A DNA stretch of 64,000 nucleotides, from contig NZ_LMNA01000028.1 in NCBI RefSeq assembly GCF_001422445.1, positions 52,274 through 116,273 of the forward strand, given 5' to 3'. Both the position numbers and the translations under genes were made by a program. Shown piece after piece: positions 48,800-57,308 of the stretch; positions within the stretch are counted from its first letter, which is position 1; every line of letters starts with the position of its first letter. The DNA comes from Pseudorhodoferax sp. Leaf274. GTDB taxonomy: Bacteria > Pseudomonadota > Gammaproteobacteria > Burkholderiales > Burkholderiaceae_C. The notes beneath the pieces were generated by a model. The model was not told where the DNA came from and did not search any database. It saw only the letters and a program-made list of their open reading frames with translations.

Positions 48800-49390
48800 T
48801 CACTGCTTGGCCTTGGGCACGCGGCCCATCAAATAGAACTCGCTGTTGGGCTGCATGCCGGTGAAGCTGGCCATGCGGTTGGACAGGCCGAAGAAGGCCG
48901 TGATGGCGCCGATGTCCCAGGCGTCCTCGTCGCTGAAGCCGTGTTCGGCCAGCGCGGCGAAATCGGCGTCGTCGATCTCGTGCGACCGCTCGCAGACCTT
49001 CATCGCGAAGGCCAGCATGGCGCGCTGGCGCGGCGTGATGTCGGCCTTGCGCCAGTTCACCGCCACCTGGTCGGCCACCAGCGGCTTCTTCTCGTAGATG
49101 CGCAGCAGCGCGCCGTGCGCCACCACGCAGTACAGGCACTGGTTGGCCGCGCTGGTCGCCGTGACGATCATCTCGCGGTCGCCCTTGGTCAAGGGGCTGC
49201 TGCGGCCCACGCTCTCGGGGTCCATCAGCGCGTCGTGGTAGGCGAAGAAGGCGCGCCACTCGGCCGGCCGGCGGGCCAGCGCGAGGAACACGTTGGGAAC
49301 GAAGCCGGCCTTCTCCTGCACCTCGAGGATCTTGGCGCGCAGGTCGTCGGGCAGCTGGTTCAGGTCGGGCAGGGGGTAGCGGTCGGGCAT
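48800..49390 (-). CDS. AhpD-like carboxymuconolactone-decarboxylase-fold peroxidase-related protein
   Basis: A 196-residue protein of the peroxidase-related AhpD-like group. The redox motif is CLYCVVAHGALLR (CxxC then His), with LTKGDREMIVTATSAANQ before it and FFGLSNRMASFTGMQPN near the end. It probably reduces peroxides or acts as a thiol protein. It lies 98 bases downstream of eutC in the same direction; a link to ethanolamine use is possible but not shown. Confidence 0.88.
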   Translation of the reverse strand: MPDRYPLPDLNQLPDDLRAKILEVQEKAGFVPNVFLALARRPAEWRAFFAYHDALMDPESVGRSSPLTKGDREMIVTATSAANQCLYCVVAHGALLRIYEKKPLVADQVAVNWRKADITPRQRAMLAFAMKVCERSHEIDDADFAALAEHGFSDEDAWDIGAITAFFGLSNRMASFTGMQPNSEFYLMGRVPKAKQ

Positions 49391-49488
49391 GGTGTGTCTC
49401 CTGGGCGGCGGCGCGCGCTGGCTGCGCGCTGGATGCGTGCGTTCGGTCGTTCGTCGCGCGTTGTACCACCGCCGGCGGTGCCCTGTGC

Positions 49489-50283
49489 TCAGCCAGGCAG
49501 CGGTGCCGCACCGGGTGCGCCGCCGTCCAGGATGGCCAGGTCGCTCTCGTCCTTGAGTTCCACACCGGTCAGGCCGCGGCGCAGGGCCTCGCGCAGCAGC
49601 CAGCCGAGCTTGAAGGCCGCCGCGTCGTAGCCCAGGCCCTGCGGCCGTATGTTGGAGATGCAGTTGCGCTGCGCGTCGTGGCGCCCGCGCCCAGGGCCGT
49701 GCGTGAGGTAGAGCCCCAAGCTGTCGGGAGACGACAGGCCCGGTCGCTCGCCGATCAGGATGGCCGCCACGCGGGCGCCCAGCGCCTCGCCCACCTCGTC
49801 GGCCAGCGCGACGCGGGCCTGCGTGGCGATCACCACGGGGCCGGTGCGCAGGCCGGCCGGCAGCTGCGTGCGCAGCGCGGCCAGCAGCGGCACGGCATGG
49901 CGGGCGACCGCCAGCGACGAAAGACCGTCGCCGACCACCAGGCACAGGTCGCAGCCTTGTGCCGCCCCGGCGCGCAGGCGATCCGCGTCGTCGGCATCGA
50001 GCTGGCGGCCGAGATCGGGCCGGCGCAGGTAGCTGGTGCGGTCGGCGGCGCGGCTGCGCACGGTGCGGGTGTCCCAGCCGCCGGCCTGCAGTTCGGCGGC
50101 CAGCGCATCGGTGTCCAGGGCCGCGTGGATCGCATCGCGCGCCATCGCGTGCGCCCAGCCGAAGCGCAGCGTCTCGTCGGTCGGCATGCCCTGGCCGGCG
50201 CGGCCCAGGGCCAGCCGCGCGGGCGTGGCGGCACGCCAGTCCTGCCAGGGGTCGGGGGTCACGCCGGGGATGGGCTGCGTCAT
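49489..50283 (-). CDS. eutC: Ethanolamine ammonia-lyase small subunit
   Basis: A 264-residue EutC with TRTVRSRAADRTSYLRRPDLG, the B12-binding VVGDGLSSLAVARHAVPLL and GARVAAILIGERPGLSSPDS. With EutB it converts ethanolamine to acetaldehyde and ammonia using adenosylcobalamin. Its ATG overlaps the eutB stop (ATGA). Confidence 0.96.
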   Translation of the reverse strand: MTQPIPGVTPDPWQDWRAATPARLALGRAGQGMPTDETLRFGWAHAMARDAIHAALDTDALAAELQAGGWDTRTVRSRAADRTSYLRRPDLGRQLDADDADRLRAGAAQGCDLCLVVGDGLSSLAVARHAVPLLAALRTQLPAGLRTGPVVIATQARVALADEVGEALGARVAAILIGERPGLSSPDSLGLYLTHGPGRGRHDAQRNCISNIRPQGLGYDAAAFKLGWLLREALRRGLTGVELKDESDLAILDGGAPGAAPLPG

Positions 50284-51680
50284 GCCGGCCGCCCCAGCGC
50301 CGCCAGCGCATCCATGCCTTCCAGCAGGCGGTTGGCGGACGGCGGCGCGAGCCTGCCGCCAGCCTGCGTGATGTGCATGCGCTGCAGCCAGGCCTCGAAC
50401 TCGGGCGCGCGCTTCAGGCCCATGGTCTCGCGCAGGAACAGCGCGTCGTGGAACGAGGTGCTCTGGTAGTTCAGCATCACGTCGTCGGCGCCCGGCACGC
50501 CGATCAGGAAGCTCAGGCCCGCTGCGGCCAGCAGCACCATCAGCGTGTCCATGTCGTCCTGGTCGGCCTCGGCGTGGTTGGTGTAGCAGATGTCGCAGCC
50601 CAGCGGCAGGCCCAGCAGCTTGCCGCAGAAGTGGTCTTCGAGCCCGGCGCGGATGATCTGCTTGCCGTCGAACAGGTACTCGGGGCCGATGAAGCCGACC
50701 ACGGTGTTCACCAGCAGCGGCCGGTAGCGCCGCGCCAGCGCGTAGGCGCGGGCCTCGCAGGTCTGCTGGTCCACGCCGTGGTGGGCGTTGGCCGACAGCG
50801 CGCTGCCCTGGCCGGTCTCAAAATACATGACGTTGTCGCCCAGCGTGCCGCGGCCGAGTGCGCGCGCCGCGGCGCAGGCCTCGTCCAGCAGTTCGGGCGT
50901 GACGCCGAACGAAAGGTTGGCCTTCTCGGTGCCGGCGATGGACTGGAACACCAGGTCGACCGGGGCGCCGGCCTCCATGAGCCGCAGGGTGTTGGTCACG
51001 TGCGTGAGCACGCAGCTCTGGGTGGGGATCTGGAAGCGCTGGACCACCTCGTCCAGCAGGCGCAGCAGGCGGTCGAGCGCGGGCAGGCTGTCGGAGGCCG
51101 GGTTCAGGCCGATCACCGCGTCGCCCGCGCCGTAGAGCAGGCCGTCCAGCGTGGAGGCGGCCACGCCGCGCAGGTCGTCCGTGGGATGGTTGGGCTGCAG
51201 CCGCACCGCCAGGTGGCCGGGCAGGCCGATGGTGTTGCGAAAGCGCGTGACCACGCGGCACTTGCGCGCCACGGCGATCAGGTCCTGGTTGCGCATGAGC
51301 TTGGAGACGGCCGCCACCATCTCGGGCGTGAGGCCGGGCGCCAGGGACGTGAGCGCCGCGCTGTCGGCCGCGTCGGACAGCAGCCAGTTGCGGAAATCGC
51401 CGACCGTCAGGTGTGCGACTGGCGCGAAGGCCGCGGCGTCGTGCGTGTCGACGATGAGCCGCGTGATGTTGTCGTCCTCGTAGGGGACCAGGGCTTCGGT
51501 GAGGAACTGCCGCAGCGGCGTGTCGGCCAGCACGTGGCGCGCGGCCATGCGCTGCTGCGCGGTGCCGGCGCCGATGCCGGCCAGGTAGTCGCCGGAGCGT
51601 GCCGGGCTGGCGCAGGCCATCACCTGGCGCAGGTCGTCGAAGGCGAAGACCTGGTGGGCGATGGTGGTGCGGTAACGCAT
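50280..51680 (-). CDS. eutB: Ethanolamine ammonia-lyase large subunit
   Basis: A 466-residue EutB with KANLSFGVTPELLDEA, GDNVMYFETGQGSALSANAH and EADQDDMDTLMVLLAAAGL. It forms the catalytic barrel. The ATG at 51680 is used; TTG at 51695, overlapping the permease stop, is the alternative. No microcompartment or acetaldehyde dehydrogenase genes are in the window, so this is the short eutBC-permease form found in non-enteric proteobacteria. Confidence 0.96.
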   Translation of the reverse strand: MRYRTTIAHQVFAFDDLRQVMACASPARSGDYLAGIGAGTAQQRMAARHVLADTPLRQFLTEALVPYEDDNITRLIVDTHDAAAFAPVAHLTVGDFRNWLLSDAADSAALTSLAPGLTPEMVAAVSKLMRNQDLIAVARKCRVVTRFRNTIGLPGHLAVRLQPNHPTDDLRGVAASTLDGLLYGAGDAVIGLNPASDSLPALDRLLRLLDEVVQRFQIPTQSCVLTHVTNTLRLMEAGAPVDLVFQSIAGTEKANLSFGVTPELLDEACAAARALGRGTLGDNVMYFETGQGSALSANAHHGVDQQTCEARAYALARRYRPLLVNTVVGFIGPEYLFDGKQIIRAGLEDHFCGKLLGLPLGCDICYTNHAEADQDDMDTLMVLLAAAGLSFLIGVPGADDVMLNYQSTSFHDALFLRETMGLKRAPEFEAWLQRMHITQAGGRLAPPSANRLLEGMDALAALGRPA

Positions 51681-51691
51681 GGCGCTCGGGT

Positions 51692-53098
51692 TCAATCGTT
51701 GCCGGACAGCAGATCATCGTGCGCCGCCGCCGCGCGCTGGCCGGCCGTGCGCCGGAAGTAGATGTAGGCCAAAGCCATCAGCACCAGGAACAGCACCGTC
51801 AGCAGGGTGTTGAACCACACCATGGCGCCCAGGCACACCAGGCCCAGCCCCAGCGCAATGGCCGGGAACACGGGGTAGAACGGCGCGGTGTACGGGCGGT
51901 GCAGTTGCGGCTCGCTCGCGCGCAGCTTGAACAGCGCGGCCATGGAGATGAGGTACATCACGATGGCGCCCAGCACCGCCATGGTGACGATGTTGGCCGT
52001 CAGCGTCTGCCCGCCGAAGCTGATCCACCCGTCGCTGAAGATGGCGGCCACGCCGATCACGCCGCCGGCCACGAGCGCGCGGTGCGGCGTGTTGAAGCGC
52101 GGGCTCAGCGCGGCGAAGTAGCCGGGCAGGTAGCCGGCGCGCGCCAGCGCGAAGATCTGGCGCGAGTAGCCCATGATGATGCCGTGGAAGGAGGCGATCA
52201 GCCCGAAGAGCCCGATCCACACCATCATGTGCAGCCACCCGCTGGAGGCGCCCACCACCGCCTTCATGGCTTGCGGCAGCGGGTCGTTGATGTTGGCCAG
52301 CTGGCGCCAGTCGCCCACGCCGCCGGCGAACACCATGACGCCGAAGGCCAGCACGACGAGCGTGACGATGCCCGTGGTGTAGGCCAGCGGAATCGTGCGG
52401 TGCGGGTCGCGCGCTTCCTCGGCCGCCATGGCCGCGCCTTCGATGGCCAGGAAGAACCAGATCGCGAACGGGATGGACGCGAAGATGCCCGAGATGGCCT
52501 TGCCGTCCAGCACGCTGCCGCCGGCCCAGCCGTTGGCCACGAAGTTGGCCATGGACCAGCCCGGCGCCACCACGCCCATGAACACCAGCAACTCGAAGAT
52601 GGCCAGCAGCGTCACGAACAGCTCGAAGGTGGCGGCGATGTTCACGCCCACCCAGTTCAGCGCGATGAAGACCACGTAGGCGCCCAGCGCCAGCATCTTC
52701 GGGTCGATGCTCGGGAACTGCACGTTCAGGTAGGCGCCGATGGCCAGCGAGATGGCCGGCGGCGCGAACACGAACTCCACCAGCGTGGCGAAGCCGGCGA
52801 TGAAGCCGCCCGTGGGCCCGAAGGCGCGCCGCGCGTAGGCGAACGGGCCGCCAGCGTGTGGAATGGCCGTGGACAGCTCGGTGAAGCTGAAGATGAAGGT
52901 GGTGTACATGGCCGCCACCAGCACCGTGGCCACCAGGAAGCCCAGCGTGCCGGCGGTGTTCCAGCCGTAGCTCCAGCCGAAGTATTCGCCAGAGATGACC
53001 AGGCCGACGGCGATGCCCCAGAGCTGCAGCGGCCCGAGGACCTTGTTGAGATGACCCGAAGCCGGGGCGGATGCGGCAGGAGAGGGGATGGCGCTCAT
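51692..53098 (-). CDS. eat: Ethanolamine permease (APC family)
   Basis: A 468-residue amino-acid/polyamine/organocation transporter with 12 spans. Typical of the ethanolamine permease branch are VISGEYFGWSYGWNTAGTLG, FTELSTAIPHAGGPFAYARR and AIEGAAMAAEEARDPHRTIP. It is the first gene of the eat-eutB-eutC operon, divergent from the AraC-type regulator. It ends 11 bases before the eutB ATG. Confidence 0.94.
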   Translation of the reverse strand: MSAIPSPAASAPASGHLNKVLGPLQLWGIAVGLVISGEYFGWSYGWNTAGTLGFLVATVLVAAMYTTFIFSFTELSTAIPHAGGPFAYARRAFGPTGGFIAGFATLVEFVFAPPAISLAIGAYLNVQFPSIDPKMLALGAYVVFIALNWVGVNIAATFELFVTLLAIFELLVFMGVVAPGWSMANFVANGWAGGSVLDGKAISGIFASIPFAIWFFLAIEGAAMAAEEARDPHRTIPLAYTTGIVTLVVLAFGVMVFAGGVGDWRQLANINDPLPQAMKAVVGASSGWLHMMVWIGLFGLIASFHGIIMGYSRQIFALARAGYLPGYFAALSPRFNTPHRALVAGGVIGVAAIFSDGWISFGGQTLTANIVTMAVLGAIVMYLISMAALFKLRASEPQLHRPYTAPFYPVFPAIALGLGLVCLGAMVWFNTLLTVLFLVLMALAYIYFRRTAGQRAAAAHDDLLSGND

Positions 53099-53203
53099 CG
53101 CAGCAAGGCTCACAGGGAGCGTGGAACAAGGATGGAGCCGATTGCAGCAGCGCCGCGCGCCCGCCGCTATCCGGTTTCGGAAAATCCGCAGGCGCCGACG
53201 ACG

Positions 53204-53220
53204 TGGCATCGGTCTTGCAT
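53204..53220 (+). promoter_or_regulatory. Possible sigma-54 (-24/-12) site before the AraC-type gene
   Basis: TGGCAT (53204-53209) and TTGCAT (53215-53220) give GG and GC exactly 10 bases apart, as in sigma-54 promoters. Transcription would start about two bases before the ATG at 53232, so the mRNA would be almost leaderless. That makes the assignment uncertain. Confidence 0.3.
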
Positions 53221-53231
53221 CCGGCCTGCGC

Positions 53232-54215
53232 ATGGACGCCCTCTACCAAGTGCGGCGCAGCGACGACGTGGACGAGCACGCCAGCCACCTGTCGTCCTGG
53301 TGCCAGGAATACGACCAACTTTCGTGCGGCCACTTCACCGGCATGGTGCGCGAGCTATGCCTGCAGGCGCCGCGCCTGCAGGTGTTCCACGAATTCACGG
53401 GCCGGCAGACCAGCCAGCGCTGCCGCCCCTGGGCCGGCTCGGTCTGGTTCGGCATCCCGGACGGCATAGGCGAAGGCGCGCTGCATTTCTCGGGCCGGCT
53501 GCAGCAGGGCGAGCGCCTGCGCACCGTGATGGCCGCGCGCGCGGACGCCGGTTTCATGCTGCGCACGCCCGAGCGCTTCGGCATCTACGGCGTGGTGCTC
53601 GACGGCGACTGGCTCGCGGCTCAGTGCGAGTCACGCGGGCTGGCGCCGCTGCTGCCGGAGCGCATGGAGATCAACGCGGCGGCCGTGCCACCGCACCGGC
53701 ATGTCGCGCTGTGCCAGACCATCGAATCCATGCTGTCGCTCGGTGCCGGCGACGAGATCGCCCAGCCCTGGGGCTGCAAGGCGATGGACATGCTGTGCGG
53801 TCAGTTGCTGCAGTTGCTGGCCGAGTGCGGCGACGATGCCGCGCCCCAGCCTGCGGGCGTGCAGCGCCGGCTGGCGCTGGTCATGGCCGCGCGGGACATG
53901 GCAGCCGACCCGTTCAACCACACGATGTCGGTGGACGCGCTGTGCCAGCGCCTGCACCTGACGCCGCGCACGCTGCACAACCATTTTCTCGGCACCGTGG
54001 GCACCGCGCCCGCGGAGTTCCTGCGGTCGGTGCGGCTGAACGCCTGCCGGCGCAAGCTGCGCGGCGGCGCGCAGGCGCCATTGCGGGTGCAGGACGTGGC
54101 GGCCCAGTGGGGCTTCTTCCACATGGGCCGGTTCTCGCAGGCCTACAAGGCGCTGTTCGACGAGCTGCCCTCGCAGACGCTGCGGCAGGCCCAACGCGCA
54201 GCGCTCAGCGCGTGA
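53232..54215 (+). CDS. AraC-family regulator, probably of ethanolamine genes
   Basis: A 327-residue AraC/XylS regulator. The C-terminal two helix-turn-helix units include SVDALCQRLHLTPRTLHNHF, LRSVRLNACRRKL and VQDVAAQWGFFHMGRFSQAY. The N-terminal sensor part starts around QVRRSDDVDEHASHLSSWCQ. Its position, divergent from eat-eutBC with a 133-bp gap, fits an EutR-like activator that needs ethanolamine and B12. The C-terminus overlaps the convergent LuxR-type gene by 11 bp. Confidence 0.88.
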   Translation: MDALYQVRRSDDVDEHASHLSSWCQEYDQLSCGHFTGMVRELCLQAPRLQVFHEFTGRQTSQRCRPWAGSVWFGIPDGIGEGALHFSGRLQQGERLRTVMAARADAGFMLRTPERFGIYGVVLDGDWLAAQCESRGLAPLLPERMEINAAAVPPHRHVALCQTIESMLSLGAGDEIAQPWGCKAMDMLCGQLLQLLAECGDDAAPQPAGVQRRLALVMAARDMAADPFNHTMSVDALCQRLHLTPRTLHNHFLGTVGTAPAEFLRSVRLNACRRKLRGGAQAPLRVQDVAAQWGFFHMGRFSQAYKALFDELPSQTLRQAQRAALSA

Positions 54216-54759
54216 CCAGGCGGTGCACCAGTTCGGCCGTGGAGCCGGCGCCGTACTTGCGCATCACGCGCGCCCGGTAGATCTCCACCGTGCGGTGGCT
54301 AATGCCGAGCGCGCGGCCGATCTCCTTGGCCGTGAGCCCCAGCATGACCTGGGCGGCGATCTCGCGCTCGCGCGGCGTCAGGCTGGCGTGCACGCTGCGG
54401 CGCGCGCTGAGGTCCTCGAAGCTCCAGATGCCCGCCGCGTGCGGCGCTGCGCGGTCGAACGCCCGGCCCGTGACGTGGCACCAGAAGGCCTCGCCCTTGA
54501 AGCGGCCGTCCACGCGCCGCATGATGCGGTCGTCGGCGTAGTGGCCCTTGGCGTTCATGATCGGCGTGATGCGCTCGCCGGTGCGTTCGTACTCGTCGGC
54601 GCTGGGGTAGAGCACGCGGAACGACTGGCCGACCAGCTGCTCGCGTGGGGCGCCGAACATCTCGCACAGGTGGCGGTTGCAGTCCACAATCGTCCGCTCG
54701 CGCGACACCACCAGCCCGATGGGTGCCAGGTCGAATGCCAGCCGGTAGTCGATGTCCAT
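54205..54759 (-). CDS. PAS-LuxR transcriptional regulator
   Basis: A 184-residue protein with an N-terminal PAS domain (AFDLAPIGLVVSRERTIVDC) and a C-terminal LuxR/GerE helix-turn-helix (LTPREREIAAQVMLGLTAKE, then SHRTVEIYRARVMRKY). It lacks a receiver domain. The ATG at 54759 is chosen because TGAGAA lies before it; ATG at 54771 adds four residues. It is divergent from scoAB and the palindrome at 54780-54801 between them is its likely site. Confidence 0.9.
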   Translation of the reverse strand: MDIDYRLAFDLAPIGLVVSRERTIVDCNRHLCEMFGAPREQLVGQSFRVLYPSADEYERTGERITPIMNAKGHYADDRIMRRVDGRFKGEAFWCHVTGRAFDRAAPHAAGIWSFEDLSARRSVHASLTPREREIAAQVMLGLTAKEIGRALGISHRTVEIYRARVMRKYGAGSTAELVHRLVTR

Positions 54760-54779
54760 CGGGATTCTCATTAGGAAAA

Positions 54780-54801
54780 ACTACGTACCTGGCTACGTAG
54801 T
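54780..54801. promoter_or_regulatory. TACGTA inverted repeat, candidate operator of scoAB
   Basis: Perfect 8-bp arms ACTACGTA (54780-54787) and TACGTAGT (54794-54801) surround a 6-bp spacer. It lies between the divergent PAS-LuxR and scoA starts, 21 bases from one and 35 from the other. Each arm contains the self-complementary TACGTA, as expected for a dimeric LuxR-type protein. Confidence 0.65.
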
Positions 54802-54835
54802 ATCGTCCGCCCATCCGAATCCACAGGAGGCTTCC

Positions 54836-55648
54836 GTGAACAAAATCTATCCTTCCGCCGAAGCGGCGCTGAAGGGCATCGTCCAGGACGGCCAGTTGCT
54901 GGCCGTGGGCGGTTTCGGCCTGTGCGGCATCCCCGAGGCGCTGATCGAGGCGCTCAAGGATTCCGGCGTCAAGGACCTGACGGTGATCTCCAACAATGCG
55001 GGTGTCGATGGCTTCGGCCTGGGCAAGCTGCTGGAGACGCGCCAGATCAAGAAGATGATCGCCAGCTACGTGGGCGAGAACAAGGAGTTCGAGCGCCAGT
55101 ACCTGGCCGGCGAACTGGAACTGGAATTCACGCCGCAGGGCACGCTGGCCGAGAAGCTGCGCGCCGGCGGCGCGGGCATCCCGGCCTTCTTCACCAAGAC
55201 CGGCGTCGGCACCCAGGTGGCCGAAGGCAAGGAACTGCGCGAGTTCGATGGCGAAACCTACGTGATGGAGCGCGCGCTGCTGCCCGAGGTGTCGCTGGTC
55301 AAGGCCTATGCGGCCGACAAGTCCGGCAACCTGCAATTTCGCCGCACGGCGCGCAACTTCAATCCGGCCGCCGCGATGGCCGGCAAGATCTGCGTGGTCG
55401 AGGTCGAGAAAATCGTCGAGACCGGCGACATGGACCCGGACGCCGTGCACCTGCCCGGCATCTACGTGCACCGCATCGTGCTCAACGCCCACCCCGAGAA
55501 GCGCATCGAGAAGCGCACGCTGCGCGCCGCTGCGCCCGTGGATGCGGCCGCTGCGAAGGTCGAGGCCCAGGCCGTGATCGCCCAGGCCGCGGCCGTGGAC
55601 GAGGTTCCGGTGCCCAAGGTGCCTGTCAACAAGCAAGCAGGAGTCTGA
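54836..55648 (+). CDS. scoA: Succinyl-CoA:3-ketoacid CoA-transferase subunit A
   Basis: A 270-residue class I CoA-transferase alpha subunit. Motifs are [39 protein letters not shown] and [20 protein letters not shown]. The C-terminal tail from about 240 is Ala/Val-rich and longer than usual. The GTG start is supported by AGGAGG at 54825-54830. With ScoB it activates acetoacetate with succinyl-CoA, linking to the thiolase encoded at 61857. Confidence 0.95.
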   Translation: MNKIYPSAEAALKGIVQDGQLLAVGGFGLCGIPEALIEALKDSGVKDLTVISNNAGVDGFGLGKLLETRQIKKMIASYVGENKEFERQYLAGELELEFTPQGTLAEKLRAGGAGIPAFFTKTGVGTQVAEGKELREFDGETYVMERALLPEVSLVKAYAADKSGNLQFRRTARNFNPAAAMAGKICVVEVEKIVETGDMDPDAVHLPGIYVHRIVLNAHPEKRIEKRTLRAAAPVDAAAAKVEAQAVIAQAAAVDEVPVPKVPVNKQAGV

Positions 55649-55650
55649 AC

Positions 55651-56289
55651 ATGCCCTGGACCCAAGACCAGATGGCCGCGCGCGCGGCGCAAGAACTCGA
55701 GGACGGCTTCTACGTGAACCTGGGCATCGGCATCCCGACCCTTGTGGCCAACTTCGTGCCGTCCGACAAGGAGGTCTGGCTGCAGAGCGAGAACGGCATG
55801 ATGGGCATCGGCCCGTTCCCGACCGAGGACGAGGTCGATGCCGACCTCATCAACGCCGGCAAGCAGACCGTCACCACGCTGCCGGGCACCTCGATCTTCG
55901 GCAGCCACGAGAGCTTCGCGATGATCCGCGGCGGCAAGATCAACCTGTCCATCCTGGGCGCCATGCAGGTCAGCGCCGAGGGCGACCTGGCCAACTGGAT
56001 GATCCCGGGCAAGATGGTCAAGGGCATGGGCGGCGCCATGGACCTGGTGGCCGGCGTCAAGCGCGTGATCGTTCTGATGGAGCACGTGGCGAAGAAGAAG
56101 GACGGCACCGAGGACATGAAGATCCTGCCCAAGTGCAGCCTGCCGCTGACCGGCGTGGGCGTGGTCGACCGCATCATCACGGACCTGGCCGTCATGGACG
56201 TGACGCCCGAGGGCCTGAAGGTCGTAGAGATGGCGCCCGGCGTCACGCGCGAATCGCTGCAGGCCAAGACCGGCGTCACGCTGATCTGA
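55651..56289 (+). CDS. scoB: Succinyl-CoA:3-ketoacid CoA-transferase subunit B
   Basis: A 212-residue class I CoA-transferase beta subunit. The catalytic Glu is in [14 protein letters not shown], with [20 protein letters not shown] before it. The gene starts 2 bases after scoA and has AGGAG just upstream inside the scoA end. Confidence 0.96.
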   Translation: MPWTQDQMAARAAQELEDGFYVNLGIGIPTLVANFVPSDKEVWLQSENGMMGIGPFPTEDEVDADLINAGKQTVTTLPGTSIFGSHESFAMIRGGKINLSILGAMQVSAEGDLANWMIPGKMVKGMGGAMDLVAGVKRVIVLMEHVAKKKDGTEDMKILPKCSLPLTGVGVVDRIITDLAVMDVTPEGLKVVEMAPGVTRESLQAKTGVTLI

Positions 56290-56291
56290 AC

Positions 56292-57245
56292 TTGTTCGCC
56301 GAGGCGATCGCCGCCTTCGCGCCGCGGCTGCCGCTGGCCGTGGCCTACAGCGGCGGCGCCGATTCCACGGCGCTGCTGCGCGCCTGCGCCGCGCGTTGGC
56401 CGGGCCAGGTGCATGCCGTGCACGTGCACCACGGCCTGCAGGCCGCGGCCGATGGTTTCGAGGCCCATTGCCGGGACACCTGCGCCGCGCTCGGCGTGCC
56501 GCTGGCCGTGGCCCATGTGCAGGCCCGCCCTGCACGCGGGCAGAGCCCCGAGGATGCCGCCCGCCGCGCGCGCTACGCGGCCATCGGCGATGCCATCGCG
56601 CACACCTGGGGCGCTGGCGGCCCTGGCGACGTGGCGCTGGCGCAGCATGCCGACGACCAGATCGAGACCATCTTGCTTGCGCTCTCGCGCGGCGCCGGCC
56701 TGCCGGGCCTGGCGGCCATGCCGGGGCAATGGGAGCAGGGCGGTTTGCGCTTCCACCGTCCGCTGCTGCAGGTGCCGGGCGCCGAGCTGCGCGCCTGGCT
56801 CGACGCCCAGGGCGCCAGCTGGGTCGAAGACCCGAGCAACGCCGACACGGCCTACGTGCGCAACGGCATCCGCGCGGAGCTGCTGCCGGTGCTGCAGCGG
56901 CTGTTTCCGTCCTTTCGCACCACCTTCGCGCGCAGCGCCGCCCATGCGGCCGAAGCGCAGCAGCTGCTGCGCGGCCTGGCCGGGCAGGACCTGGGCACGA
57001 CCGGCATCCCGCCTGCCATCGCCGCGCTGCAGGCGTTGCCGCGCGCGCGGCAGGCCAACGCCTTGCGCCATTGGCTGGCCGAAGCCCACGGCACCGCGCC
57101 CAGCGCGGCGCAGTTGGCCGAACTGCTGGACCAGATCGACGCCTGCCGCACGCGCGGCCACCGCCTGCACCTCAAGGTGGGGGCCGGTTTCGTGCGGCGC
57201 AGTGGCGCGTTGCTCGATTGGTACAATCCCGCGCTTTCGAGTTGA
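56292..57245 (+). CDS. tilS: tRNA(Ile)-lysidine synthetase
   Basis: A 317-residue PP-loop ATPase with AVAYSGGADSTALLRA near 16-31, HVHHGLQAAADGFEAHC, QHADDQIETILLALSRGAG and WVEDPSNADTAYVRN. It makes lysidine at the wobble base of tRNA-Ile(CAU). The start is taken as TTG at 56292, two bases after the scoB stop; no better start precedes the PP-loop. It is shorter than the E. coli enzyme because the C-terminal domains are reduced. Confidence 0.93.
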   Translation: MFAEAIAAFAPRLPLAVAYSGGADSTALLRACAARWPGQVHAVHVHHGLQAAADGFEAHCRDTCAALGVPLAVAHVQARPARGQSPEDAARRARYAAIGDAIAHTWGAGGPGDVALAQHADDQIETILLALSRGAGLPGLAAMPGQWEQGGLRFHRPLLQVPGAELRAWLDAQGASWVEDPSNADTAYVRNGIRAELLPVLQRLFPSFRTTFARSAAHAAEAQQLLRGLAGQDLGTTGIPPAIAALQALPRARQANALRHWLAEAHGTAPSAAQLAELLDQIDACRTRGHRLHLKVGAGFVRRSGALLDWYNPALSS

Positions 57246-57308
57246 CACACAGCAGGGGCGCAGCCGGCCGACAGCCGAGCCCGGACAAGGCGCCTCCTGC
57301 CACTATCC

